Assembly (NCBI RefSeq): GCF_019511345.1
Contig: NZ_JAEUAK010000007.1
Coordinates: forward strand, 1 to 64,000
Length of the DNA stretch: 64,000 bases
Direction of reading: 5' to 3'
DNA from: Rhizobium mesosinicum
GTDB lineage: Bacteria; Pseudomonadota; Alphaproteobacteria; Rhizobiales; Rhizobiaceae
Shown piece by piece: positions 22,192 to 31,499 of the stretch. Below the pieces are notes generated by a model. That model had not been told where the DNA came from. It did no database searches and saw only the letters and a program-made list of their open reading frames with translations. How positions within the stretch are numbered: the first letter of the stretch is position 1; every line of letters begins with the position of its first letter. The position numbers and the translations under genes are program-made.

Positions 22192-22233
22192 TTGATTGCA
22201 ATCAAGGACGCTGCACGACCCGTCATGTACGAT
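22192..22233 (+). promoter_or_regulatory. perfect FixK/FNR box with -10 element, decarboxylase operon promoter
   Basis: TTGATTGCAATCAA (22192-22205) is a perfect FNR/FixK palindrome. TACGAT (22228-22233; 4 of 6 to TATAAT) starts exactly 22 nt after it, giving a predicted start near 22240 and a leader of about 60 nt to ATG 22302. This is the best promoter of its kind in the window. Confidence 0.72.
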
Positions 22234-22301
22234 CCTTCAACCTGCGATCCACGCGGTCTGCACGCGGCCGCAGCCTTTGACGTCAGGTTCTGGAGGAACG
22301 C

Positions 22302-24563
22302 ATGGAATTCCAGATGGCATTTCCGATAGCCGTTATCGACGAGGATTTTGACGGCAAGAGCGCAGCCGGACGCGGTATGCGCGATCTCGCCGCCGCCATT
22401 GAAAGGGAAGGGTTCCGGATCGTCTCCGGCGTTTCCTACGAAGATGCGCGCCGTCTCGTGCATGTCTTCAACACAGAGTCCTGCTGGCTCGTCTCCGTCG
22501 ACGGCACCGAAGACAAGACGACGCGCTGGCAGGTGCTGGGAGAGGTGCTCACCGCAAAGCGGCAGAGAAATGACCGGCTGCCAATTTTTCTGTTCGGCGA
22601 TGACACCACCGCAGAAGACGTGCCGACAGCGGTGCTGCGTCATGCCAACGCCTTTTTCCGCCTGTTCGAGGATTCGGCGGAATTCATGGCGCGCGCCATC
22701 GCGCAGGCCGCTCGCAATTATCTCGAGCGGCTGCCGCCGCCGATGTTCAAGGCGCTGATGGATTATACGCTGGAAGGCGCTTATTCGTGGCATACGCCCG
22801 GCCATGGCGGCGGCGTCGCGTTTCGCAAGAGCCCGGTGGGCCAGCTCTTCTACACGTTCTTCGGTGAAAACACGCTGCGATCCGATATTTCCGTATCGGT
22901 CGGCAGCGTCGGTTCGCTTCTCGATCATGTCGGGCCGATCGCCGAGGGCGAGCGCAATGCCACGCGCATCTTCGGCGCGGATGAGACCCTGTTCGTCGTC
23001 GGCGGCACGTCGACCGCCAACAAGATCGTCTGGCACGGCATGGTCGGGCGCGGTGATCTGGTGCTGTGCGACCGCAATTGCCACAAGTCCATCCTGCATT
23101 CCCTCGTCATGACAGGCGCCACACCAATCTACCTGACGCCTTCGCGCAACGGGCTCGGCATCATCGGTCCGATCTCGAAGGACCAGTTCACGCCTCAAGC
23201 GATCGCCGGCAAGATCGCCGTCAGCCCCTTTGCCGGACAGACCAGCGGAAAAGTCAGGCTGATGGTCGTCACCAACTCGACCTATGACGGCCTCTGCTAC
23301 AATGTCGACGCGATCAAGGCGTCGCTCGGCGACGCGGTCGAGGTGCTGCATTTCGACGAGGCCTGGTACGCCTATGCCAATTTCCACGAATTCTACGACG
23401 GCTTCCACGCGATCTCGTCGAACAAGCCTGCGCGGTCGCAAAACGCCATCACCTTCGCCACCCAATCGACGCACAAGCTGCTGGCCGCCCTTTCGCAGGC
23501 GTCGATGATCCATATCCAGCATGCCGAGACCAAACGTCTCGACATCACCCGCTTCAACGAAGCTTTCATGATGCACACCTCGACCTCGCCGCAATACGGC
23601 ATCATTGCCTCCTGCGATGTCGCGGCCGCCATGATGGAGCAGCCGGCCGGACGTGCGCTCATCCAGGAGACGATCGACGAGGCGATCAGCTTCCGCCGGG
23701 CGATGAACGCGGTGAGGAAACAGACGAAAGACACCTGGTGGTTCGACGTCTGGGAGCCGACGATTGCCGGGCAGACGCCGAGTGACACCCATGCCGACTG
23801 GGTCTTGAAGCCGGATGATGCCTGGCATGGTTTTGCCGGCCTTGCCGAAAACCATGTCATGGTCGACCCGATCAAGGTCACCATCCTGTCGCCCGGCCTG
23901 TCTGCAACCGGGGTCATGGACGAGCATGGAATACCGACGGCGGTCGTCACCAAGTTCTTGTCCTCCCGGCGCATCGAGATCGAGAAGACCGGCCTCTATT
24001 CCTTCCTCGTGCTGTTCTCGATGGGTATCACCCGCGGCAAGTGGAGCACGCTCGTCACAGAACTGCTGAATTTCAAGGATCTCTATGACGCCAATGCGCC
24101 ATTGACCCGCGCACTGCCGGCACTGGCCGCGGCCCATCCGGAAGCCTATGCAGGGATGGGACTGAAGGATCTCTGCGAGCAGATCCACGCGACCTACCGC
24201 AAGGACGATGTGCCAAAGGCGCAACGCGAAATGTATACGGTCCTGCCCGACATGGCACTGCGTCCGGCCGATGCCTATGACCGGCTGGTCAAGGGCCGGA
24301 TCGAGAGTGTCGAGATCGACGACCTCATGAACCGCATCCTTTCCGTGATGATCGTTCCCTATCCGCCGGGCATTCCGCTGATCATGCCGGGCGAACGGAT
24401 CACCCAGTCGACGAAGTCCATTCAGGACTATCTGCTTTACGCGCGTGACTTCGACAGGAAATTCCCCGGTTTCGAAACCGATATCCACGGCCTTCGCTTC
24501 GCGCCCGGTGACGGCGGTCGCCGCTACCTCGTCGATTGCATTGCAGGGGAGGGGCAAGAATGA
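22302..24563 (+). CDS. Orn/Lys/Arg decarboxylase, arginine/lysine-type (AdiA/LdcC-like)
   Basis: 753 residues, a PLP-dependent fold-type I decarboxylase. It has an N-terminal receiver-like wing (to about 130), a core beginning SWHTPGHGGG, and a C-terminal domain with YPPGIPLIMPGE. The PLP lysine is in TQSTHKLLAALSQASMIHI, the form seen in AdiA and lysine decarboxylases rather than ornithine decarboxylases. It should remove CO2 from arginine (to agmatine) or lysine (to cadaverine), using one cytoplasmic proton. GGAGG lies 6 bases before the ATG. Its stop overlaps the next decarboxylase start (ATGA). The upstream FixK box predicts microoxic induction. Substrate choice is uncertain; linkage to arcABC favours arginine. 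Confidence 0.88.
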   Translation: MEFQMAFPIAVIDEDFDGKSAAGRGMRDLAAAIEREGFRIVSGVSYEDARRLVHVFNTESCWLVSVDGTEDKTTRWQVLGEVLTAKRQRNDRLPIFLFGDDTTAEDVPTAVLRHANAFFRLFEDSAEFMARAIAQAARNYLERLPPPMFKALMDYTLEGAYSWHTPGHGGGVAFRKSPVGQLFYTFFGENTLRSDISVSVGSVGSLLDHVGPIAEGERNATRIFGADETLFVVGGTSTANKIVWHGMVGRGDLVLCDRNCHKSILHSLVMTGATPIYLTPSRNGLGIIGPISKDQFTPQAIAGKIAVSPFAGQTSGKVRLMVVTNSTYDGLCYNVDAIKASLGDAVEVLHFDEAWYAYANFHEFYDGFHAISSNKPARSQNAITFATQSTHKLLAALSQASMIHIQHAETKRLDITRFNEAFMMHTSTSPQYGIIASCDVAAAMMEQPAGRALIQETIDEAISFRRAMNAVRKQTKDTWWFDVWEPTIAGQTPSDTHADWVLKPDDAWHGFAGLAENHVMVDPIKVTILSPGLSATGVMDEHGIPTAVVTKFLSSRRIEIEKTGLYSFLVLFSMGITRGKWSTLVTELLNFKDLYDANAPLTRALPALAAAHPEAYAGMGLKDLCEQIHATYRKDDVPKAQREMYTVLPDMALRPADAYDRLVKGRIESVEIDDLMNRILSVMIVPYPPGIPLIMPGERITQSTKSIQDYLLYARDFDRKFPGFETDIHGLRFAPGDGGRRYLVDCIAGEGQE

Positions 24564-26947
24564 TCCCGCGCGACGTGAAATCTCCGACGGTCGCAATACC
24601 GTTCCACAAGATGCTGAAGATCGTCGCGATCATCGAGCGCGAGAATGCCCAGGCGCAGGAACTGGTGTCACAGATCACCGCCCAGGGCTTCGAGGTGGAA
24701 CAGCGCGACGATTATTCGGCCGACGTGTCAGAGGATGCTGACGTCGGCGCCTATATCGGCTCGGTCGAGGGCGGGCGGCTGGTTTCGGCACGCAGCTTCC
24801 TTCGTTCCGTCAGGGATATCGGTTTCCGCACGCCGATCTGGGCGATGGCCGATACGCTGACGATTGCGGATATGGATGTCGTCGAGATGGCCGGCGAGGT
24901 GGACGGTTTCGTCTATCTCGGCCAGCAGACCCCGGCCTTCTATGCCAAGCAGATCGTGTCCAGCGCCGTGAATTACGGCAAATCGCTGCTGCCGCCATTC
25001 TTCGGTGGCATGATGGCCTATGACGGCGAGGCCAATATCGCCTTTGATTGCCCGGGGCATCAGGGCGGCCAGTTCTATCGAAAATCGCCGGCCGGACAGC
25101 TCTTCTTCAAATATTTCGGCGAGAGCATCTTCCGCAACGATCTCTGCAACGCAGATGTCGATCTCGGCGATCTCCTGATCCATGAAGGCCCCGCCGTCGA
25201 AGCCCAAAAACAGGCGGCGCGCATCTTTGGCGCGGACCGCACCTATTTTATCCTGAACGGCACGAGCACCTCCAATAAAGTCGTCGCCAATGCGCTACTG
25301 CACAGCGGCGATCTGGTGCTCTTCGATCGCAACAATCACAAATCCCTGCATCAGGGTGCTCTCGTGCAGGCCGGCGCCATCCCGATCTATCTGCCGACCG
25401 CCCGCAATTCCTTCGGTATGATCGGCGCGGTCGACTGGGCGGCTTGGGACGAAAGCTGGCTGCGGCAAAAGATAGAGGAGCACCCACTTGTCGCCGACAA
25501 GAGCCGTGCGAAGGCGGAAAGGCCGTTCCGTCTGGCCTGCATCCAGCTCGCGACCTATGACGGCACGATCTACAATGTCGCCCAGGTGATGGAGAAGCTC
25601 AGCCATCTCTGTGATTACGTGCTCTGGGACGAGGCTTGGATCGGCTACAACGCCTTCCACCCGCTCTTCGAGGGCCATAGCCCGATGCGGTTGGAGGACC
25701 TCAGGGCTGATATGCCCGGGCTGTTCTCCACCCAATCGGTCCACAAGCAGGGCGCCGGCTTTTCCCAGGCATCGCAGATCCACAAGCGGGACGAACATAT
25801 TAAGGGCCAGCGCAGGTTCGTCGAACACAAGCGCTTCAATGAATCGCTGCTGATGCACGTTTCGACCTCTCCCTTCTACCCGCTTTTCGCCTCGCTTGAC
25901 GTCAATGCCAAGGTGCATGAGGGCAAGGCCGGCGAGATGCTCTGGGACCGCTGCATCGAGCTCGGGATCGAGGTTCGCAAGAAGCTGCGCGGTTTCGTGG
26001 AGCATTATGAAACCAAGGCCGCGACCCCGGAGGAGCAGTGGTTCTTCGATCCCTTCGTGCCGGACAGGGTGACGGTTTCGGGCTCCAAGCACACCGGCGA
26101 TCTTGCCGCCGCCAAGTGGGAAGAAGTCCCGAGTGGGGTGTTGAAACGCGAGCAGCAATGCTGGCGGTTCGATCCGGAGGCAAAATGGCATGGTTATTCG
26201 GGATATGCTCCCGGCTACGCGATGGTCGACCCGAACAAGCTTACGCTGCTGACCCCCGGCATCGACCGGAAGACAGGCGACTATCGCGGGTTCGGCATTC
26301 CGGCGACCGTTGTCGCCAACTATCTGCGCGAGCAGCGGGTCGTGCCTGAAAAATGCGACCTGAACAGCCTGCTCTTCCTCCTGACACCTGCCGAAGACGA
26401 GAGCAAGCTGAACACGCTCGTCGCCAAGCTTGTCAAGTTCAAGAACCTGTGGGACCGCGATGCGCCGCTGCAGGAGGTGTTGCCGACCGTCTTCGCCGCC
26501 CATCGCGAGCGTTACGCCGGCTACAGTGTCCGCCAGGTCTGCCTCGAAATGCATTCATTCTATCGCGAAGCAGGCGTCAAGGAGCTGCAAAGGCTATGCT
26601 TCCGCTCCGAAAGTTTCCCGCAACCGGCGATGGCGCCCAAGCAGGCCTATGAGGCTCTAGTCGCCAATGATGTCGACTATGTGCCGCTGACGGAGGCGGC
26701 CGGCCGCATCTCTGCGACGCTGGCGTTGATCTATCCGCCCGGCATTGGCGTGATCGTGCCGGGAGAGCGTTGGGACGACAGGGCGCGGCCGATGCGGGAC
26801 TATTTCCTCGCCTTCGAAGAATCCTTCAACCGCTTCCCCGGCTTCAATTACGAGGTCCAGGGCGTGTTCCAGGAGCGGATCGATGGGCGGATCAAGTTCC
26901 ACACATATGTCGTGCGTGAGCAGGGGCTAGGGAGGATTTCGTCATGA
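24560..26947 (+). CDS. ornithine decarboxylase (SpeC/SpeF type)
   Basis: 795 residues from ATG 24560, overlapping the previous stop by four bases. The N-terminal wing is followed by the catalytic core with DCPGHQGGQFYRKSP. The PLP-lysine motif is TQSVHKQGAGFSQASQIHK followed by HKRFNESLLMHVSTSPFYPL, which matches E. coli SpeC/SpeF closely. It converts ornithine to putrescine with consumption of a proton. Ornithine would come from ArcB or from the antiporter encoded immediately downstream, which starts within the stop of this gene (ATGA). Antisense frames here (for example 25295-26554) are mirrors. Confidence 0.92.
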   Translation: MIPRDVKSPTVAIPFHKMLKIVAIIERENAQAQELVSQITAQGFEVEQRDDYSADVSEDADVGAYIGSVEGGRLVSARSFLRSVRDIGFRTPIWAMADTLTIADMDVVEMAGEVDGFVYLGQQTPAFYAKQIVSSAVNYGKSLLPPFFGGMMAYDGEANIAFDCPGHQGGQFYRKSPAGQLFFKYFGESIFRNDLCNADVDLGDLLIHEGPAVEAQKQAARIFGADRTYFILNGTSTSNKVVANALLHSGDLVLFDRNNHKSLHQGALVQAGAIPIYLPTARNSFGMIGAVDWAAWDESWLRQKIEEHPLVADKSRAKAERPFRLACIQLATYDGTIYNVAQVMEKLSHLCDYVLWDEAWIGYNAFHPLFEGHSPMRLEDLRADMPGLFSTQSVHKQGAGFSQASQIHKRDEHIKGQRRFVEHKRFNESLLMHVSTSPFYPLFASLDVNAKVHEGKAGEMLWDRCIELGIEVRKKLRGFVEHYETKAATPEEQWFFDPFVPDRVTVSGSKHTGDLAAAKWEEVPSGVLKREQQCWRFDPEAKWHGYSGYAPGYAMVDPNKLTLLTPGIDRKTGDYRGFGIPATVVANYLREQRVVPEKCDLNSLLFLLTPAEDESKLNTLVAKLVKFKNLWDRDAPLQEVLPTVFAAHRERYAGYSVRQVCLEMHSFYREAGVKELQRLCFRSESFPQPAMAPKQAYEALVANDVDYVPLTEAAGRISATLALIYPPGIGVIVPGERWDDRARPMRDYFLAFEESFNRFPGFNYEVQGVFQERIDGRIKFHTYVVREQGLGRISS

Positions 26948-28302
26948 CCGACAACACGATGCATCTTGCGGCCGAGGCCACGACCAAGAAGAAGATGAAC
27001 TTGGTGCAGCTCACCTTCATCGTCGCCGTCAACATGATGGGATCGGGGATCATCATGCTGCCCGCCAATATGGCGCAGGTCGGGGCGATCTCGCTGCTTT
27101 CCTGGCTTGTGACCGCCATCGGCTCGATGGCGATCGCCTATGGCTTCGCCCAGGCCGGACTGTTCAATCAGCGCCCTGGAGGCATGTCCGCCTATGCGGA
27201 GGATGCCTATGGGAAGGACGGCTATTTCATGGTGTTCTTCCTGTATTTCCTGTCGCTTGCCGTCGGCAATGTGGCGATCGGCATCTCGGCCGTCGGGTAC
27301 CTGGCCGGGTTCTTTCCGGTGCTGACCTCGACCCCGATCGTGACCTGCCTGGCGCTGATCGTGCTCTTGTGGCTGACCACGGCCGCCAATTTCGGTGGAC
27401 CGCGCATCACCGGCCGCATTGGCTCGGTCACGGTATGGGGCGTCATCCTGCCCGTTGGACTGCTGTCGATCATCGGCTGGCTCTGGTTCAGCTCCAGCAC
27501 TTTCGCCGCCGCCTGGAATCCGCAAGGCCTGACGCTTGGGCAAGGTATGGGATCGAGCATTTCACTGACCCTCTGGGCATTCCTCGGCATGGAATCGGCC
27601 GCTCAGAATTCCGATGCCGTCGAAAATCCCAAGCGTGACGTGCCGCTCGCCTGCATGTTCGGCACGCTGGGCGCCGCCGTCATCTACATCCTGTCGACGA
27701 CAGTCATTCAGGGCATCGTGCCGAATCCGGATCTCGCCAGCTCCACGGGGCCCTTTGCACTCGCTTATGCCACCATGTTCAATTCCACGGTTGGTTCCAT
27801 CGTCATGGCGCTTGCCGTGCTGGCCTGCCTCGGCTCGCTGCTCGGATGGCAGTTTACGATCGCCCAGACCGCGAAAACCGCCGCCGACGAGCGGATGTTC
27901 CCATCCATATTCTCGCGGGTGAACGAGATGGGGGCGCCCGTGGCAGGCATGATCATTCTCGGCATCGTGCAGACATGTCTTGCCTTGATGACCATTTCGC
28001 CGACGTTGAGCGAGCAGTTCTCGGCGCTCGTCAACCTCGCGGTCGTCACCAACGTACTGCCCTACATCATCGCGCTGTCTGCCCTTTTCGTCATGATGAA
28101 GGCCGCCCGCGTGCCACGGCCGAAATATCGGCTCAACGCCACCATCGCCTTGGTCGGCATGGCCTACAGCGTCTTCGCCATCTATGCCTCCGGCAAGGAC
28201 GCGGTTCTCGGCGGCATGATCGTCACAGGCATCGGTTTCATCATTTACGGCCTGATCGCCCCGCGTTTCGCCAGCAACACAAACCAGCTTCCGGCCGAGT
28301 AA
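26944..28302 (+). CDS. potE: putrescine/ornithine antiporter
   Basis: 452 residues, about twelve membrane helices. The APC signature is FIVAVNMMGSGIIMLPANMA near the N-terminus, with SAYAEDAYGKDGYF in loop 2-3 and LWAFLGMESAAQNSDAVENP in helix 6, as in PotE. It exchanges cytoplasmic putrescine for external ornithine and, coupled to the decarboxylase upstream, consumes protons and builds proton-motive force. It overlaps the decarboxylase by four bases, so coupling is expected. The neighbour 16 bases downstream is a solute-binding protein. Confidence 0.9.
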   Translation: MTDNTMHLAAEATTKKKMNLVQLTFIVAVNMMGSGIIMLPANMAQVGAISLLSWLVTAIGSMAIAYGFAQAGLFNQRPGGMSAYAEDAYGKDGYFMVFFLYFLSLAVGNVAIGISAVGYLAGFFPVLTSTPIVTCLALIVLLWLTTAANFGGPRITGRIGSVTVWGVILPVGLLSIIGWLWFSSSTFAAAWNPQGLTLGQGMGSSISLTLWAFLGMESAAQNSDAVENPKRDVPLACMFGTLGAAVIYILSTTVIQGIVPNPDLASSTGPFALAYATMFNSTVGSIVMALAVLACLGSLLGWQFTIAQTAKTAADERMFPSIFSRVNEMGAPVAGMIILGIVQTCLALMTISPTLSEQFSALVNLAVVTNVLPYIIALSALFVMMKAARVPRPKYRLNATIALVGMAYSVFAIYASGKDAVLGGMIVTGIGFIIYGLIAPRFASNTNQLPAE

Positions 28303-28318
28303 TAGAGGAGGATCAGAC

Positions 28319-29245
28319 ATGTCAGGAACAAATGATCGCTGGGCGGGTATCGCCGCCTCTGTCCTCACCGCGGCGGCCATGTTGGCCGTCAGCATGCCCG
28401 CGCAGGCTCAGACACTCGACCGCGTCAGAACAAGCAGTGCGCTGAAGCTCGGCTACGATCCGGATTCAAGGCCCTTTTCCTTCAACGGGGAACAGGGACG
28501 GCCGGACGGCTATGCGGTCGCCCTCTGCAACAAGGTTGCCGATAGTCTGCGGGCACAGCTGAACCTGCCGAAGCTCGATGTCGAGTGGGTTTCGCTTTCA
28601 GGCGACGCCAAGGCAGAGGCGATAGCGAGCGGCGCGGCTGACCTTGTCTGCGCTGCGGAGCCGGTGACATTGACGCGCCGGCAGCAGGTGTCGTTTTCCA
28701 TCCCGATCTTCCCGAGCGGCACCGGCGCGCTTTTGAGCACCAGTTCGCCGCTGGCTTTGCGCGAAGTGCTGCAATATGGCGAACCCTCGAGCCGTCCGGT
28801 CTGGCGTGGTTCACCGGCGCGCACGATACTGGAGCACAAGACCTTTTCCGCCATTGCGGGCACGACGAGCGAAGGCTGGCTCAGCGACAGGATCCAGACT
28901 TTTCAACTCGCTGCAACGGCTGCGCCGGTCGACAATTATCAGCAGGGGATCGAGCGCGTCGTGGACGGCAGTTCGGCGGTGCTCTTCGGTGACATGCCGA
29001 TCCTGATGGATGCCGCCGCACGCAGCGACAATTCCGGGAATCTTATAGTCCTGCGGCGACATTTCACCTACGAACCCCTGGGTCTTGAACTAGCGCGCGG
29101 CGACGAGGACTTTCGCCTTGCCGTCGATCGCGCGCTGAGCCAAGCCTATGCCGGGCGGGATTTCCGGTCATTCTTCACAACCTGGTTCGGGCCGCCGGAT
29201 GAAGCGACCGTCACATTCTTTCGGCAAACAGCGCTGCCGGAGTAG
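28319..29245 (+). CDS. amino-acid-type ABC transporter periplasmic solute-binding protein
   Basis: 308 residues with a Sec signal peptide (hydrophobic run AASVLTAAAMLAVSMP, cleavage near AQAQT). The mature part is a family-3 binding protein: LKLGYDPDSRPFSFNG at the start, GYAVALCNKVADSL, then DLVCAAEPVTLTRRQQVSFS and a late AVDRALSQAYAG segment. AGGAGG lies 9 bases before the ATG. No permease or ATPase is linked, so it may be an orphan that works with a transporter elsewhere. As last gene of the decarboxylase operon it likely supplies ornithine or arginine. The ligand is inferred only. Confidence 0.82.
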   Translation: MSGTNDRWAGIAASVLTAAAMLAVSMPAQAQTLDRVRTSSALKLGYDPDSRPFSFNGEQGRPDGYAVALCNKVADSLRAQLNLPKLDVEWVSLSGDAKAEAIASGAADLVCAAEPVTLTRRQQVSFSIPIFPSGTGALLSTSSPLALREVLQYGEPSSRPVWRGSPARTILEHKTFSAIAGTTSEGWLSDRIQTFQLAATAAPVDNYQQGIERVVDGSSAVLFGDMPILMDAAARSDNSGNLIVLRRHFTYEPLGLELARGDEDFRLAVDRALSQAYAGRDFRSFFTTWFGPPDEATVTFFRQTALPE

Positions 29246-29374
29246 CAATGCATTGCAACGGTTTACCAAACTGTCAAGTGAATGGCGCGCTCCGGATCTG
29301 GCTATATCCACCTATAACCCGCTGCATGCCTCAAACCACGGATGACGGATTCAACAACCCAGCGGGAGTGACGG

Positions 29375-30517
29375 GTGAGCCTTCTTTGGAAAGAAATTCG
29401 TGACAGCCCCATGCTGTGGCTGCTCCTCGCGGTGCCGGTGGTCTTCGTTGCTGCGAGCGTTGCGCCCGAGGCACACACGGTGCTCTTCATCCTGTCTGTG
29501 CTTGCCGTGATACCCCTTGCCGGGCTCCTCAGTCACGCTACCGAGTCCGTTGCTGCAAAAACGGGCGATGCCGCTGGCGGGCTGCTTAACGCCACCCTGG
29601 GAAATCTGACGGAGCTTGTCATCGCGCTGACCGCCCTGCGTGCCGGACAATATACGCTGGTAAAATCGTCGGTTGCCGGTGCAATCGTCACCAACACGTT
29701 GTTCATGCTGGGTGCGTCGTTTTTGCTTGGCGGCCTCAAGCATCACACTCAGGAATTCAACCGAGCCAATGCACGTCTCCAGGCTGGTCTGCTCTTCCTC
29801 GCCACCGTTGGCCTGCTCGTACCGTCAGCGGTTGCCTCAAGGGATTCGGGCTCTGCGACGGACGTCCTTCATAAGCTCAGCTTGGGCCTCGCCATCCTGC
29901 TGATCGTCGGATATGCGCTGGGGCTCCTGTTCACTCTCAAGACGCATCGAGAGTTTTTTGCTTCCGCCGAGCACGCCGAGACGGAAGAATCTCCGTGGCC
30001 ACTTGGCTTGGCGCTGTCGACGCTTGCCGGTGTCACAATACTGGTCGCGCTGGTCAGCGAGGTCTTCGTCGAGTCCGTGCAGCAGGCTGCCGAAGTTTTT
30101 GGGATGACGCCTGCTTTTGTCGGTTTCATCGTCGTCGCGCTGGTCGGGGGCGCAGCCGAAATGGCTTCGGCATTCTCTGGTGCACGCAAGAACCGCCTCG
30201 ACTTGAGCGTGGGGATTGCGCTCGGAAGCGCGTCGCAGATAGCCTTGTTCGTAGCGCCCGTGCTGGTGGTGTTGAGCTACGTCATCGGACCGACACCGAT
30301 GGATCTGCAGTTTCCTCCGGGCGTTGTCGTCATGGTCTTCCTGGCGACCATGACCGCGATGTTCGTCACCAACAGCGGGCGTTCAGCATGGATCGTCGGC
30401 ATATTGGTCCTGATGGTTTACATGATCTTCGCCATGACTCTTTATGTGTTACCTGATCGGGGTCATGAAGCGGATCCGGAAAGAGTCGGGGCTCGGCTCG
30501 GATCGGTGCCCTGGTAA
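29375..30517 (+). CDS. Ca2+/H+ exchanger, CaCA superfamily (CAX type)
   Basis: 380 residues, about eleven membrane helices in two homologous halves. The alpha-1 repeat is LLNATLGNLTELVIALTAL and the alpha-2 repeat is FVGFIVVALVGGAAEMASAF; these glycine/asparagine/glutamate repeats form the cation path. A short acidic loop (EHAETEESPWP) separates the halves. It should export Ca2+ or another cation in exchange for protons. The start is GTG 29375 with weak upstream spacing. It ends 23 bases before the regulator-like gene at 30541. Confidence 0.87.
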   Translation: MSLLWKEIRDSPMLWLLLAVPVVFVAASVAPEAHTVLFILSVLAVIPLAGLLSHATESVAAKTGDAAGGLLNATLGNLTELVIALTALRAGQYTLVKSSVAGAIVTNTLFMLGASFLLGGLKHHTQEFNRANARLQAGLLFLATVGLLVPSAVASRDSGSATDVLHKLSLGLAILLIVGYALGLLFTLKTHREFFASAEHAETEESPWPLGLALSTLAGVTILVALVSEVFVESVQQAAEVFGMTPAFVGFIVVALVGGAAEMASAFSGARKNRLDLSVGIALGSASQIALFVAPVLVVLSYVIGPTPMDLQFPPGVVVMVFLATMTAMFVTNSGRSAWIVGILVLMVYMIFAMTLYVLPDRGHEADPERVGARLGSVPW

Positions 30518-30540
30518 GGGTGGCGTCGCGGGAGGACTCG

Positions 30541-31494
30541 ATGGTATCGGAAGAGGGAAGAACCAGCCCCGCACCTCACGATCCCGCAGCCGTTCGCGAG
30601 CAGCTCGATCGAATCCTCGCCAGTCCCGAGTTTCATGCTCCCGAGCGTGGGCGGCGGTTCCTGGAATATATCATCGAGGAGATGCTGGAAGGACGCGGCG
30701 AACAGCTCAAGGCCTATACGATCGCGCAGGCGGTTTTCGGGCGCGACGCCTCCTTCGATGCGCAGAATGACCCGGTCGTGCGCATCGAGGCGGGCCGCAT
30801 TCGCCGGGCGCTGGAGCGATATTATCTCGTCAGCGGAAGAAGAGATCCGATCGGGATAACCATCCCCAAAGGAGGCTATTCGCCACATTTTTCAAGCACC
30901 AATGGCAGCGCAAGTCCCGGCGGAGCGAATGACTCGCAAGACCGCGGAAACAAGCGCGGCGGTCTTGCTCGGCCGATTGCCTATCGCGATCTTCTGCTGC
31001 CGATTGGCCTACCGGCGCTGTTGGGCGTGATCGCGATTCTGGCCATCATCCGCCCGTTGGAAGATTATTTTTCAGGGCCAAAAGCGCCGCCGGCGCCCGC
31101 CGCGTCGACCCTTGCAAGCAAGGCCAGCATCGTCGTCGAGCCCTTCTCGGCTCTCGGGGGCAGCTCCGAAGGCTTAGATTTTGCGAATGGCTTGGCCGAC
31201 CAGCTGCTGACGAAGCTGATGAAAGCGGAAAATCTCGTCGTGCTCGCGCCCGACCGGCCCGCCGCTCAACCGATCGCTCCACTGTTCAATTTGCAGGGAA
31301 GCGTTGCCATCGAGGGCTCGGCCCTTCATCTGCATGTCCGACTGATCAATGGCGCCGACGGCACGGTCATATGGGCAAATCAATATGATCGCGAGATCAA
31401 AGGCCGCACCATTCTCGATATCGAGGACGAGATCGCCATGCAAATCGCTCTGGAAATCTCGAAAAGACGCAGCGCCGCACCGCCAGATCGATAG
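30541..31494 (+). CDS. membrane signalling protein, paralogue A (N-terminal domain, TM, FlgO/TolB-like domain; no TPR)
   Basis: 317 residues from ATG 30541, which has GGGAGG 6 bases upstream. Residues about 20-115 form a conserved domain (QLDRILASPEFHAPERGRRF to GGYSPHF, containing VFGRDASFDAQNDPVVRIEA) found almost unchanged in the genes at 31500 and 42087. One membrane helix follows (LLLPIGLPALLGVIAILAII), then a periplasm-facing FlgO/TolB-like domain (IVVEPFSAL, LQGSVAIEGSALHLHVRLIN). The other two paralogues continue into TPRs; this one stops at 317 residues. The architecture resembles adenylate-cyclase-like and CadC-like membrane regulators, but no catalytic or confident DNA-binding motif is visible. 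It converges on its paralogue 5 bases away. Confidence 0.7.
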   Translation: MVSEEGRTSPAPHDPAAVREQLDRILASPEFHAPERGRRFLEYIIEEMLEGRGEQLKAYTIAQAVFGRDASFDAQNDPVVRIEAGRIRRALERYYLVSGRRDPIGITIPKGGYSPHFSSTNGSASPGGANDSQDRGNKRGGLARPIAYRDLLLPIGLPALLGVIAILAIIRPLEDYFSGPKAPPAPAASTLASKASIVVEPFSALGGSSEGLDFANGLADQLLTKLMKAENLVVLAPDRPAAQPIAPLFNLQGSVAIEGSALHLHVRLINGADGTVIWANQYDREIKGRTILDIEDEIAMQIALEISKRRSAAPPDR

Positions 31495-31499
31495 CGGCA

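Noticed and set aside
22146..24596. 816-codon minus-strand ORF opposite the first decarboxylase
   Set aside because: Antisense mirror of a high-GC gene: His/Arg/Asp/Gly-rich with no domain, while the plus strand encodes an unmistakable decarboxylase.
25295..26554. 419-codon minus-strand ORF opposite the ornithine decarboxylase
   Set aside because: Mirror ORF of the same kind; no motif and no ribosome site.
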